A DNA stretch of 64,000 nt from Atopsyche davidsoni (Eukaryota > Arthropoda > Insecta > Trichoptera > Hydrobiosidae). Below are positions 34,901 through 46,783 of this stretch, piece by piece (the first letter of the stretch is position 1; each line of letters opens with the position of its first letter). The notes beneath the pieces are model-generated. The model did not search any database. It had not been told where the DNA came from and worked only from the letters and a program-made list of their open reading frames with translations. The position numbers and the translations under genes were made by a program. The DNA lies in the NCBI GenBank assembly GCA_022113835.1, contig JAILWY010000009.1, positions 17,584,001-17,648,000 on the forward strand, in the 5' to 3' direction.

Positions 34901-36204
34901 CTGCACCATTAAGTAAGATGCCTACTTGGAAATGTCTGTTATTAAAGACACCCCTCTTAATACAAGTTTTTGTATAACCCTGTACAAAAGAAAAATTTTT
35001 CTTGTAGAACATATACATTCTAAGCACAGCTATGAAAAATTTCGCCTGTATGTTGCTCATTTCAAATTTCCTTGTATTATGTTGTCTTTTAATAGCCAAT
35101 TATGTAAAATAATATAAAAACTGTTTCGATCTTGTTTATTGCAAATATATGTTTTCTGAGGCAATTCATTATAAAAACATCAAACGGTTTGTACATCATA
35201 CAATATTAAAGCAATCGATTAACTCATGTAGCGACGGTGATTTCCTTATAAAAACAATTTTATTTTTTGTCTTCTCATAGTATTATTTTGTGTATATTTT
35301 GTCCTATAATTTCATTAAAAGCTTTCTTTTTTTTAATATTTTTTTCTTTTCCATTTAACATTACAAATTGTTTCTAATGCTTTCCAATCAATGCTGTAGT
35401 CCCATACATTTTTTTGTTTTATCTAGCTGAAAATAGAAAAATCAAAAATGAAAGCCGCGAGATGAAAGAATTCATGCGGCAGATCAGGGCTTTCAAAATA
35501 AACGTAACCGTTATCTGGAAAATCTGGAAAAATAAAACGAAATCTATAAAAAACTACAACAGCTGCTGTCGCCGTCTTTTTTTTTTACTATACGTATTTT
35601 TATTGTTAAGATACTAAGATCCAATCATAATAGGATAATCATAACATTTAATCCCCCTACTAAATGCAAGCCCCTATTTCATGTAATTAGCTCAAGTATT
35701 AAGTAAAATAGTAAGGAATAAAAAGTAGCGCGCTCAGAATAATAAATACCACTGATGTGCTCTCGCTAATTAAATATTGGATTTCTTGCTAATATATTTT
35801 TGTTTTTTTTTAGTACCAAACAGGTAATGTTTATATTTAATTTTTTTTTTATTTTACTTTTGCATTTCGTATATATACCATTTACCTGGAAGTATAAATG
35901 CAATTAACAAAGTTTGATCAATTTGTGATGATGTAGCGTTGTACACTATATATAATGAATATGTACATACTATATGAGAATAGTTATTGATCAAGTCCAT
36001 ACGAATTTGATGATACGATTCTGGTTGATCGTCGGCCCGAATTCAAGACTTCTTCTTGAGGTCTGTTATTTCAAAGAAAACAAGGAGTATGGATGAAAAA
36101 GCCAGTATCCGCAGAGACATGAAGTTTATAGTCGACTGCTAGTGAGAAGAGTCCTTCCGTCTCTTGGACCTCTCTGTGGAGACGTCGAGCGGATAGAGCT
36201 GGAA
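34901..36204. other. AT-rich noncoding sequence
   Basis: Mostly featureless. A mildly GC-richer stretch lies at 36030-36200 before the tandem array. Open frames at 34830-35099 and 35414-35617 look random. Confidence 0.45.
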
Positions 36205-36550
36205 ATTTTCATCAACCCAAGAACATCAGATAGATTTTCACATAACTCTCACCTCTCATAGATAAACCCAAAAACATTAGGTAGACTTTCACATAGCTCT
36301 CGCCTTGCTTTTACCCACTCAGCTTTCTCCTCACTTATATCCAACTCAAAAAGATCATTTAGACTTTCACATAGCTCTCTCCTCGCTTTTACCCACCAAA
36401 GAAAATTATAAAAACTTTCACTCATCTTTCACCTCACTTATATCGAACTTAAAAAGATCATTTAGACTTTCACATAACTTTCATCTCTCAAAGATCAACC
36501 CAAAAAAATCAGATAGACTTTCAAATAGCGTCTCCTTGCTTTTACCGACC
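36205..36550. repeat. 51-bp tandem array
   Basis: The marker GACTTTCACAT recurs at about 36233, 36284, 36362, 36413, 36464 and 36516, giving spacings of 51, 78, 51, 51 and 52 bp. Units also share AACCCAAAAA, CTCTCNCCTCNCTTTTA and AAAGATCATTTAGA. C greatly exceeds G on this strand. Unit lengths of 51 and 78 are multiples of three, and a frame stays open from 36305 to 36556, but earlier units have in-frame stops at about 36263 and 36275. Coding is doubtful. Confidence 0.85.
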
Positions 36551-38554
36551 CAATAAAATCAAAGGTCGTGTTATTTTTATTGAAAATTTACTGCAACATA
36601 TTAAATTTATTAATAACATGTAATCATTTTGAATCAGCAAGAATCTACTCATTCGCTAATCATATATTAAATGTGTTCGTACATTTTTATGATAGCTGTT
36701 TTTTTAGATTTACTCGCTCTCGAGTGCCAGCATATTGGATTTCAGAGTGGTTTGCTTAAATACATATAACTAGTATCCAAATAGTAGGGGAATTCAAATT
36801 AAAACGCAAAACAATAAATACCCAAGAAAATATTAAATCTCATAATCAGAAATCGTCGTTTTGTATAAGTATAATACTTAGATTTTTTTTATTTTTTGCT
36901 GACTTGTGTCTATGTATGCCTAGAAATATATTGTTTGTGTCGCAGTGCAAAATATTTTGCGTAGCGAATTTCAATTACTCACTTTCATAACGTGAAGAAC
37001 AGAGTAATGCTTTGAATGCACGACACAATAATGTGCCGGAGAGGAGTTCCTATCCACCTCCATGCGATTCATCATCAGCTTACGCCGGATATGACGTATT
37101 TTGTTTATCTGCTTCTCATTTATACAAACGCGCGAGTGCGATGAGCGAAACAGATACGCCAAAGGTGGCTCATATGGGAGAATATTTTGGTGACGTGAAT
37201 TCTCTTTGAAATATTAAAAATATATATATATTATTTTTTTTCCCTAAATATTGAAGATTAGAACATAATAAATATTTAAACGAGCAATGCAGCAATGCAA
37301 GTTCAACTTATTTTCATCTTCATTTAGAGTAAAATTACTACGAACCAACTATGAGATATTTGTGGTTTTCTTTCGCTCATTTCAGCGTCACTTATATTGA
37401 ATAATAAATCGAGAATATATCCAATATGGTTAGTCTTAATGGCATATATTTACCAAAGGCATGTATACAATACATAAAAAGAAACGCGTATTTAAAAAAA
37501 AAACATACATTTCAATTGTTTGCTATTTTAAGGTTTTCTTTTGTCAAAGTTATCGTTGAAAATATATATTAAGCTGAACGTTCAAAAAATAAATACAAAT
37601 CACATTCAGAAAATGCTATGAATACATAAAAGATTTTCTTAGCAATAGAAATCAAGGATCAAACGATGTCAGATCCGATTATTTAAATAAAAAAACGGAA
37701 AGAAAAAATATTATTATTAAACGTCAAATATATTTGTAAATTTATTATAAGGTAAATTGAATGTAGGTACATTCATTTTCCATTACTCATCTGTCAAAAT
37801 ACCTCAACCGCAATATTTTAGGTTCATACTTATTAATAAATAAATTGAAGTCAGCAAATATATCCGCAAAACTGTGTTATTACACAAACGCAAAAACTCT
37901 TTTTTATGTAATATACTTGTTAATGTTAGGAATTGTCATTTTGTTGCTTCTTTCAAGAAACTTTTTAACGAAATAAATAGTGAATTATTTTTCTATCTTG
38001 TTGCTTAAAAAGACAAGAAATATTTATTTGCACTCCTGATAGCTTTGTTGAAGGAATATCCTAATTTTAATTATCATGTTATGTATTGGCTTGAGAGGTC
38101 CCCCTTTTGATAACCATCATGACAGGTAAAATACAAATTATTAAAATAGCCTCATGAATTTTTTGGTTTGGTCGAATACAATAATAATGCAAATTGATTG
38201 ATAATATAATTTTTCAATATATTTATAAATACTATTAATACAATGATGACTCCAATTAAGTTGTTTTTTTTTATTTTAATATAGATTTGAAAAATATATA
38301 TATATCCATATTTGAGTTAAAGAAGGTTTTAACAATATTTATGTTAGAATATATAAATTAATTTTTTTCTCCCAGAAATAGAAATTCTTGCAGGAAAATT
38401 TCACACGCACATCCAAGATATCAATAAGTTTTAAATTTTAAAACAAATTTTTGGCAATTTTTTGCCTGCGCAAGCAGCTCAAGGTCGACCTCGTTCCATA
38501 CCTACGCCCAAATAAAACATATTTTTGTTAAATGTCAAATATATATTCAGTTTG
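36551..38554. other. AT-rich noncoding sequence
   Basis: No supported feature. A mild GC rise near 37010-37150 contains overlapping short frames on both strands without domains. Confidence 0.45.
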
Positions 38555-38815
38555 GGAAAGCGAATATGAAGTAGCGAGGGGGTGCCCTCCTTCGGTTTCC
38601 CAGGATGTCAATACATCAGCAGGCGCGAGTCCCAGGGTGTCAATATATTACGGTACCGCCTATAAGTCCACCCATCATGACACCTATACCATCAAACAAT
38701 GCTCGTGCGGTAATGTGGGGTACCCCGCCTATGAGAAATGGCTTTTTATATATCAGAATATTGCGTTATTCAAAGATAAGGGAACCCGCGAGGGAGGCTC
38801 GGCGCAGGTAAGCTC
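38555..38815 (+). promoter_or_regulatory. GC-rich island with internal direct repeats and a splice donor
   Basis: TCCCAGGRTGTCAATAYAT occurs at 38598 and 38630 (32-bp period). GGTACCGCCTATAAG near 38652 and GGTACCCCGCCTATGAG near 38720 form another pair. GGAGGCT is at 38793-38799, and GCGCAG/GTAAGC at 38807/38808 is a usable donor. Two frames (105 and 68 codons) lack domains. Noncoding exon or regulatory block. Confidence 0.3.
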
Positions 38816-38989
38816 TATTCGAAGTGGATTACTTTGCCGTATTAGTTGAATCCTTTTACTACAGAAGTTCTGATTCTCGAACTGAGAAGTACGGGTATGT
38901 TCGTAGGCTTTGGCAGCCGTTGCTATAAGATGATTTGGTGTTGAGCAGTTTGACGTTTTCAGTCTTACAATTTTTGAGTTCCCGTTCTG

Positions 38990-39095
38990 GGACCATCCCA
39001 AGTAATTTTGATACTTTTCTGATAAATTTTTGAAGATAGTCACAGCACGGGGACCAAAACTTCAAGCGGTTCAACACCGAAGAAACTAAATCACC
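38990..39095. repeat. dispersed repeat R, copy 2
   Basis: GCACGGGGACCAAAAC near 39043 and ACACCGAAGAAAC near 39073 match copies 1 and 3. Upstream, GTTCCCGTTCTGGGACC near 38980 may be an imperfect hairpin of the same unit. Confidence 0.5.
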
Positions 39096-40422
39096 TGACA
39101 GAAAATTTCAATTCATTGTCTCAAAATAAATAGGGTATGATGTTTGAAAGTTAGCTAATTACTTTATTGTTTTTTTTTTTTTTTCATTTAAATCGTTATT
39201 TTTCTAAAATAATCATAAAACCAATTTTCTTCAAGTTTTTTTTTCTGATTTCTTGTGGGCACACGCCTGTCAGGAAAATGGAAATATCACAGGCAATACT
39301 GTATTATATCTTTTTTATAATCTCTAAAAATAAAACTGAATATTCTTGGAAACTATAACCTAACTCTTCGAGAGATGTATTAGACCCCTTTTGAAATAGT
39401 CTAACGTTATTGAAGTGAATTTAAAATACGATAGTTAGGTTTTTCAGGCCATTGAAAGTCTATCACTGGCAGTTACGAGCACCTGGGAACAGTGAAGAAA
39501 AAATGATATATCTATCATTCAATATAATTTTTGGGCCATTACTGAAAGAGAACTTCTTATTTATATACGTAAAGAATATTTTTATAAATAATGATTGTAC
39601 CAAGAAAATTTATATTATTTTTTTAAGGACGTAAGAGCTACATTAATATTGAGTCAAAATTCTTTGCTCAAGTAACCTTCAAAATTTCAATGTAAGGAAC
39701 ATTTTTCATCTAAAATTTATTCATTATTTTTTTAATAAATTTCAAGATTATTTATTGTATTCAATGTTAATTTACAATATTTGTTAGGCTTGTGTATCCT
39801 CTGGCCCTTCGCAAAAGTTGTGGGGCTTTCAAGATAGACAATGATTTGGAAAAATATGTGAAGAAACCCTTTTTTGCATGTAGTGTGATAGAAAATTGAA
39901 TGTGCTAATGTTAGTGAACTTCAAAAAAATTGTAATAATTAATAAGAAGAATAAACAATGTTTTATAAGATATAGGATATGTTCAGTGAGATGGTCACCA
40001 ACCTCTCCAAAGAGAAGCACCTGAAGAAAGAGTAATTATAAATTTTGTATTTTCTGCAAACGAATATTAATAGCAAATTTATACAATTTGTTTAATTGTA
40101 AACTCTGATAACATTTATAGTATTTTTAAAAATTATTATTATAATTTTCATATCAATATACTCAAAACCATTGATTATTTAATATGAAGATTTTTTTAGT
40201 TATTAATAAATCTTAAAAAAAAACCAGAAGTTTTCTTATACTATACTGAATGATTGATTCTGAATGTGTTTTTGTCTGAATGATTTTTCGACCGATTGAC
40301 ATTTTTATTTTTACTATATATAGTACCAATTTAAATCTTATTAAAAATTATATTACTCTCATCCTAAAAAACAGCTTATTCCGTTTTTAAAGTTCCAATA
40401 CTCACAAATTAAATGATTATCT
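39096..40422. other. AT-rich noncoding sequence
   Basis: Long poly-T near 39170. No supported gene or repeat. Confidence 0.5.
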
Positions 40423-40497
40423 AGTTTACCGTAGGTCAATCGGCAAAGTGCAGTGCCTCGCTAATTTTGGAGATATGTGTTCAAATCTTACAGATGA
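40423..40497 (+). repeat. tRNA-like SINE head (degenerate)
   Basis: An A-box-like TAGGTCAATCGG at 40432-40443 and a B-box-like TGTTCAAATCT at 40479-40489 lie at tRNA-like spacing. It is related in the A-box to the module at 46722. No acceptor stem remains. Confidence 0.45.
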
Positions 40498-40609
40498 TGT
40501 GAAAAATGTTTCATGCGCGAACAATTTTTTTCCCTTATATATGGTTATTTGCGTTGGAAAAAGTTAGGGAAAACATTAAGGGTGGCAACATCGAATATTT
40601 CACAATGTG

Positions 40610-40830
40610 ATTTTTTTTCTGCGTTAGGCCGCGGCCAAAGTGGCCGGAGTCCTGCACTAAATCAGGAAAACCTCCTGGCGATGAGTAAGGGCCGGGACGT
40701 ATTGTGTTTTGCTCGGAAAATGGGTCAAGGAATGCTCGAATGCCTTTGAAGGGAAACAGAATTTATTTTTATGGTAACTCAGTGACGCACGAGGACCGGA
40801 GTCTCGAGTGCTTTCGTTTTTCGGTTTAAT
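40610..40830. promoter_or_regulatory. GC-rich patch
   Basis: Contains the palindrome GGCCGCGGCC near 40627 with a further GGCC at 40643, and a second CpG-bearing block near 40783-40812. No coding evidence. Confidence 0.25.
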
Positions 40831-41059
40831 GGCTGCTTGGTTACATCAAGAATGTGAGAAAATTCGCAAAGCCACGTGACATTTACTAGGAGTTTATTTC
40901 TATAAATCAAAAACAACTGCACAATCAAATATAAATAGTATAGGTTATATTCAAATAACAAGCCGAAATTAATAGTTTGGACTTCAAACTTGATAAAAGT
41001 CCCGTTTTAAATTTACTTACATGTGAGAAACCTAATTCACTGAGATATTTTTGAAAATA

Positions 41060-41465
41060 CAGTAATACCCCGCTTTACGCGACCACGTTATACACGGTTT
41101 CACTATAACGCAAATTTTAATTTTTTGCGTTAAAATGTCTCGCATTACGTGAATCGCTTATTTTAAGAATATTTATGAACATAATGTAGTCATTGACTTC
41201 TCTTAACAATTAAAAACAGCGTTGGATGTTATGAGCGTATTTTAAAGGAACGTAAAAAAAACGCTACCCAAAAGACGATAGATGTATTTTTCAGTTAAAA
41301 TAACATGTGATACTGCATAAAGTGTTTTTAAAATTAAAGTGATTGATTTAAATGATTCGTATTTTTTTGTATTAAGTTTTGACTATGTATGCATGTTTAA
41401 TCGTTGACCCCGATAAACGCGATTTTTTCCGGAACGTATGCCTCGCGTAAAGCGGAGTATTACTG
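41060..41465. mobile_element. pogo/Tigger-type non-autonomous element
   Basis: A 406-bp element flanked by TA on both sides (41058-41059, 41466-41467). The terminal inverted repeats CAGTAATACCCCGCTTTACG and, read inward from the right, CAGTAATACTCCGCTTTACG match at 23 of 25 positions over the full arm. The CAGTA-start with a TA duplication and an ACGCGA motif fits pogo/Tigger-like MITEs. No transposase frame. The high arm identity suggests relatively recent activity. Confidence 0.9.
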
Positions 41466-41467
41466 TA

Positions 41468-42039
41468 CAACAAATTAAAATAGATAAAAGGATAAAAGGT
41501 AATGATAATTTTAGTAAGTGAGCACTTTCGCCTTTCATAGAAAACAGCGTGTCCTTGAAAGGCGAAAGAATTCGACTTTTCAAATTTGTTGTTTTTTTTA
41601 TATTCATTGTTTAATATTGTAAAAAAATTCTAGACGAATGATTGACATTTTTTATATTATTCGAATACGAAATACTCGTATATTGAAAATTGGTTATATT
41701 AAAGTATCAAGAGGTAGTCTTTTTAGAATAATAAATAATAACAAACCTTTCGTTCTAGTGTTTTAATAACTTTTAATTCTTCTTTGTGCATGGTTTTAGT
41801 GCATTATTCTAGAGCCATAACAGCCATAAAAAGTTAAATTACTTTCAATATATTTATATAAATAGAAATATCAAATTGATTGCAGTGAATATATTTTTTT
41901 TATATATTAAGTAATTAAATTTTAAAATAAAATTGTTGGTGCTAATTCTTAAAACAAGATATGCAAATTTTTTTTGAAAATTAGCTCAAAAGTGTCGATG
42001 GCATAAAACATAAAAACGTTGTTATTTAAATAATTTTTT
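41468..42039. other. AT-rich noncoding sequence
   Basis: Nothing supported. Confidence 0.5.
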
Positions 42040-42300
42040 TTCAACATTTCAGCTTCAGTCTGCGACTCTTAATGGAGCCTTTTATATTCCAACGTAGCTG
42101 TGTTGCGCACGTGACGTCACAAATTGCAATTTGTTTATGTTAATGTAGAGAGAGGAAAAAGAAAGGATTTAAGCGAATTTGGAGTGAGGCAACTTCCGGT
42201 CCCTTTGAATTTTGCGCCCCAAATATTTAAACACGAAAGCCTTTCTACCTGTGCTTATTTATGTGGTCTACCGGTGATGTTACTCTTTTTGTTAATTTTA
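42040..42300. promoter_or_regulatory. candidate promoter-like element with fused E-box/CRE
   Basis: CACGTG (42108-42113) overlaps TGACGTCA (42112-42119) in GCACGTGACGTCAC. The perfect palindrome CAAATTGCAATTTG follows at once (42120-42133). TTTTATATT near 42080 could act as a TATA-like sequence. E-box and CRE composites are common in metazoan promoters. No transcript evidence is available from sequence. Confidence 0.4.
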
Positions 42301-43740
42301 AATTAAATCCAATAAACCTGTTATATAAATTTCTCAATATATATTTTAAATAATTAAATATACTAAATAATTTTATGTTCAAACTCATCGTTTAATTAGG
42401 TATATTATAATGTAGAGCGAGAAGCAAAGCAAAAATATATATTTTTAAAAAACTGTGTATAAATTCTCTCGTGCTCAAAATAGGCTTTGTAATTTTGCGT
42501 AGATTAGTTGTGATTAATAAAAAAAATGTAACAAAGAACCCGTTGGTTATGATGTATGCCAAATTAAGGTCTATGTTAATACATGTCACGTTTGTGATTT
42601 TTTCCACGCGTGATTAATGAATTAATATGAGAAGTAAACGAGGTGTGCTCGGAGAGGTGTGCTTAAAATTATGGCAGATAATACATTTTGATGACTTTTA
42701 CATTTTTCGGTTCAAGTCGGGTCATTGAGGCTCTATTAGAATGAAGGTGACACTAGAAAAAGGGTTCGAATATATATAAGTTGCTTATTTTTTATTTCAT
42801 TGGCTTAAGTGATTTTTCACCCATAGTTTTTTTTTTTTAATTAAGTAAAACGCTGTTATAAAAATTAATTGGTTACACAATTATTTTACCTTATTGATTT
42901 TTAAAAACACTTTTAAGTAAAAAAAAAGTAAGTGCCTACTTATGCAACAATTACGATACAGAGTTATTTATATTTACTTAACGTATATATCGTTTTCATA
43001 AAATAAGCTACTCTTCAATGATTTTTTACCTCGTAGGTTATATTTTATTAACAAGGAGTTGTTTCACTAAAAATAATTCATATTAAAAAACTTGTAGAAT
43101 CGTAAGCGATTCTACTCCTTAATTATTTTTTTTTATAATTACCAGATATAATTATTCAAATTATTTTATTGGTTCAATAAAAGAATCTATTGAAAAGTTT
43201 ACAACGATACAATTATTTGAAAAGTAAAATAACTTTAGATAGCTTACTTTAGCGACTTAATTGAAAATATATATTTTAATATCATACAATTTTTTTGAAT
43301 ATATATGCATATTACGATATATATTCTCGTGGTAAAATGTTACTATAGTTCAATCGATTAAAGGTTGAAGGCTTAAATCTCATTTCAACCAGAAAAAAAA
43401 TATCGAGTAATCGGGCTGTCGCTTTGTGTGTTAATTAAAGCACAATATATATATTATTAACCTTAGTAAGATAATTTTAAATAAACATTGTATCCTTAAA
43501 ATAAAATTGTTTTTTTAAGCCACGTTAGGTCTTCTTTATAAAATTCCATTGTAACCGAGTTAATTTTTTTTTATACAAAGCCTTATAAAAATCCATCCTA
43601 TGAAATTCACCTGAAGGAGTAGCTTAGCTATGATAGTACGGTCGTATACAAGCCGGCTTTAAGGTACAGTTTAGAGCAGGGGTGTGTTACATCGCACTTG
43701 AAACACAACCTCTTTATCCACAACAGACTTGTTTAATTTA
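42301..43740. other. AT-rich noncoding sequence with a small hairpin
   Basis: A perfect 9-bp hairpin GTAGAATCG/CGATTCTAC with loop TAAG lies at 43094-43115. A very degenerate tRNA-like stretch near 43352-43386 (TAGTTCAATCGA, GGCTTAAATCTC) may be another SINE remnant. Nothing else supported. Confidence 0.45.
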
Positions 43741-43756
43741 TAACATTCAATATTTT

Positions 43757-43830
43757 TGGCAGAGAATGCTTGGTGAAATTCCATTTTAATATAATATTTC
43801 CATGTGAAAGGTTGGCGAAACTGGTCACAA
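43757..43830 (+). repeat. hammerhead-like motif family 2, longest copy
   Basis: Contains both family blocks: GGCAGAGAATGCTTGGTG at the start, and CATGTGAAAGGTTGGCGAAAC followed by TGGTCAC at the end. The TTGATAA box is missing here (TAATATTTCC). The copy defines the upstream extent of the repeat. Confidence 0.55.
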
Positions 43831-44184
43831 ATAAATACGTAAGATAATCATAAAATCAATTTGTAATACTTCATATTAAAACAACAAATAAAAAAAGCCA
43901 AATGCTCATGACTGCTTTCGCCTGGAGAATATTTTTAAATTTTGAGACCTTTTATAGTTTCACTCAGTACTTTATTAGTCATATATTGATTTATATCGTG
44001 TCAAAAGTCAATGAGCTTCAGCAGAGCATGGTACATTTTTTTTACGGAATTGAAATACATTTAAAACCAAAAGATACTGGAAACTCTCACTAAAAAGTGT
44101 GTACATTTTTTAAACATGTTCATATCTTCTTTGTACACGCTTTGAATTTAAATTACCCGGTAGAATCGATCAATTTAAAAACAT
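43831..44184. other. AT-rich noncoding sequence
   Basis: A 63-codon frame at 43902-44093 has no domain. Nothing supported. Confidence 0.5.
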
Positions 44185-44395
44185 TTACATACTATGCGCG
44201 GGAATTGTAGGGTTGATGTATCAGGTTGCTCACCCCGAGACACGCGAGGCCCTGTCGCTCCCACCCCTGCTGGGGGATTATTATTTCATACCTGGTCCAG
44301 GCCCGGCACGTGTGCCAGACTATCGATTTCAGCCTCCCTGCAGGCTCGCGGGGGTGAGAAGCGATTCCACAATCTAAGGTGTCATTTGCGAAACA
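44185..44395. promoter_or_regulatory. GC-rich island closed by long-range inverted arms
   Basis: CTCACCCC (44229-44236) plus CGCGAG (44243-44248) pair with CTCGCG (44345-44350) plus GGGGTGAG (44351-44358): 14 bp with a 6-base bulge, enclosing about 95 bp. Inside lies an E-box CACGTG (44307-44312) within GGCACGTGTGCC, a TATCGAT-like DREF/BEAF core, and AGCCTCC at 44331-44337. A structured RNA or regulatory module is possible. Confidence 0.4.
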
Positions 44396-44494
44396 AATAA
44401 AACAATAATGTTCACAAATGAGACGTCTTGTTGCTTTTTGTATTATTTATATGTATTAATTTATTTGAGTTTTGTATTGCATACAAATATACTT

Positions 44495-44528
44495 TTCCAA
44501 CGTGAAAGCACGGCGAAACCGGTCACCT
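44495..44528 (+). repeat. hammerhead-like motif family 2, short copy
   Basis: CCAACGTGAAAG continues into CACGGCGAAAC and CGGTCACC. Stem II is partly lost and the TTGATAA box is absent (ACTTTT). The GAAAC and GTC parts and the palindrome ACCGGT remain. Confidence 0.5.
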
Positions 44529-44599
44529 TAAAATACTCACTTAAAATATAAATATACACATTAATTAACACATAATTGTTTAATCAACATGTTTCCACT

Positions 44600-44700
44600 A
44601 TAATTTATTTACTTCTATTATTTTAATTATGGTTATTATTATTTTATCACTATTGTTATTATTTTTGATTATTAATCTTTATTATTATTTTTATTTAAAC
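44600..44700. repeat. imperfect ATT-rich microsatellite
   Basis: Runs of TTATTA/ATT trinucleotides with interruptions. Confidence 0.7.
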
Positions 44701-44833
44701 GATAAACACAAAAAAAAATTTAGTCCATAAACTTAACTAATTGTATAACCCTCATCTAATTTTTTATTATTACCAGTGTCCTGTTAGTTGTATATAAGCA
44801 TATGTTATTTTTATATTTTGCTAGTTTAGTTAA

Positions 44834-44906
44834 GCATCTGATGATGACCCAGTGTATTGGGTCGAAACTAGTAATGCAAATAATTTGTATAAAAGGTACT
44901 TTTATC
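44834..44906 (+). ncRNA. hammerhead-ribozyme-like motif, family 1 copy 2
   Basis: Stem I GCAT (44834-44837) pairs with ATGC (44874-44877). CTGATGA is at 44838-44844, then an extra T, stem II GACCC (44846-44850) with GGGTC (44859-44863), GAAAC (44864-44868), TA and GTA (44871-44873). Relative to copy 1, stem II is longer by one C-G pair. The shared GGTACTTTTATCATT downstream shows the two are copies of one mobile unit. Origin in a Penelope-like element or retrozyme is inferred. Confidence 0.55.
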
Positions 44907-45370
44907 ATTATAATAATATTTTTGCTCTTTTTATAAAGAATTGTGATTATCAAATGACATATTATGAGATATGAAATACAAGGCTGAAAAATGGATATCC
45001 TCATTTCTGCTGTTTTGATTACACTATCGACTCAAAATCTGCAAGTGTTATATTTCGATAATTTTTTAACATATCAATTGTTTCATAAAAAATATTCTTA
45101 ATTTTACTGTTCCGCACAAATTCAGCGTATCAAATATTTTTTCCAGGTATACTACGAGAAAGAATAATACAATTGCATAAAAACGTGATAAATTAAAAGA
45201 AATTAGTTTTCTATAAATGAAATGTAAAAAATATATATTGTCACGCCTTCTGGCAATAAAATGCCTAATATCAAAAATATTAAAAATCTTTTTGTTTGGT
45301 TTTGACAATTTTCTAATAAAAACAGTGTCGTTCCTGAGATGCATAAAAACCTGTGATTTTTAATACGTCA
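44907..45370. other. AT-rich noncoding sequence
   Basis: A 92-codon minus-strand frame (45066-45344) is AT-driven. Nothing supported. Confidence 0.5.
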
Positions 45371-45374
45371 AATG

Positions 45375-45500
45375 TCAAAAGAACTCCAAGCGGTGCCTTC
45401 AGGCCGTATCGAAAAAGTCAAACTTCCTATAATTGAAGTTTTCCAGCATAATGAGATAATAAAACCGGGGAGACTGATGGGCTCCTGGGGTGTCGCTTAG
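45375..45500. promoter_or_regulatory. small GC-enriched patch
   Basis: Raised GC near CAAGCGGTGCCTTCAGGCC and GGGCTCCTGGGG. No defined motif set. Weak candidate. Confidence 0.2.
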
Positions 45501-45691
45501 CGAAATTTTAAATTTGTAAAAAGTTCAACGCAAATGTGAAGCAACCTCGATTTTCAGGCTGATTTTTGAATGGCATTAATTTGTTTTAAAATATATGTAA
45601 TATTAGCATACTACGTTATAATCTGCCAAATAAATACTCTGCCAAGATGACTTTCTTAAATTAATCTTAAAAAGAAAAATATATTGGTTGG

Positions 45692-45760
45692 TTTGATGGC
45701 ACAGTGGTTTGGCAGTCGAAACCCAGAAATCTTTAAATCGAAATCGATTCACGCAATAAA
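45692..45760 (+). repeat. tRNA-like SINE head (degenerate)
   Basis: TGGCACAGTGGT at 45697-45708 is a perfect match to the eukaryotic A-box form TRGYNNARNNGN. The B-box position holds only AAATCGAAATC near 45735. Likely an old tRNA-derived SINE and not a gene. Confidence 0.4.
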
Positions 45761-46721
45761 CCAGTATGTGTGAAAAATGCTGATTTTATAAAAAATATTC
45801 AATGATAATAATCAGTTAATAAGATTTTTGTACTAATTATCGTATTATCGATTAAAAGAAAACTTAACAATTTCACTAAATAAGTTTTATTGCTACCAGC
45901 GGAATTATTTTCCATTATGTTACCTGAGATAAATGCTGGCCCATTAGGACTATTCGTCTTTTCTTACTGAAAGCACTTATTAAATTCCCAATTTTGTGTC
46001 GAAGTGCAGATATGGACACAAGTAATGGAGACTACATTCATTTACTTAATTATCAAAGTATACAAATTTAACAAAATTTCTAGGAATAAATTGAATATTT
46101 CTTTAAAAAAAACTCAACGGGAATATAATGTATTATTTATTGAAAATTTGATTGATGAATAAGTTTAAATTATTATAATACTAAAATAATAGTTTTTATT
46201 ATATTGTGCACTTATTTTTAATTTAAAAAATTCTATTCATAAATAAAACGTTTATTGGTGTTCGTGTAATGAATAATAATTTAACATTTTTTTTGTATCA
46301 CAAATCACTCAAATTATTATCCTTATGTTATTGTACATTCAAAAGCACTTCGTTAAATACTTGTAATGGGTTATTGCTTTTACAATATGTTTCAAGTTCA
46401 CATTACATACTTCAAAATACAAATCAACGATAAAAGGTTTTTTTCGTAATTTTATGAGTATACTTTACATACGATAATTTTTTCCCCACATTATTTATGA
46501 CGTCTATTATATTTAAAGTTAAAAAAAAACTGAATATAATTGCTTTTTTACGGGATAAACATTGTTATTCAAGATAATATTATAACATCAATTCAAAATC
46601 CACATTAATACCATACAAAGTTTATTATGGACTCAATATTTCTTAAGATAATCAATACGATCCCTGAGCTCATCATTTGTGAAATAATATAAAACCATAT
46701 TAAATTTTGCATGGGTACAGT
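45761..46721. other. AT-rich noncoding sequence
   Basis: Nothing supported. Confidence 0.5.
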
Positions 46722-46783
46722 GGCATTGTAGATCAATTGGCAAAAAACACTTTGTGTGAGTAGGTTCATATCCCACGAGTGTC
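46722..46783 (+). repeat. tRNA-like SINE head
   Basis: GGCATTG (46722-46728) can pair with GAGTGTC (46777-46783) at six of seven positions counting wobble. A-box-like TAGATCAATTGG is at 46729-46740 and B-box-like GGTTCATATCC at 46763-46773. At 62 nt it is too short for a tRNA, missing about 12 nt of the D/anticodon part. Confidence 0.5.

Noticed and set aside
36305..36556. Repetitive protein gene
   Set aside because: The frame begins at a non-ATG codon, and upstream units of the same array have in-frame stops.
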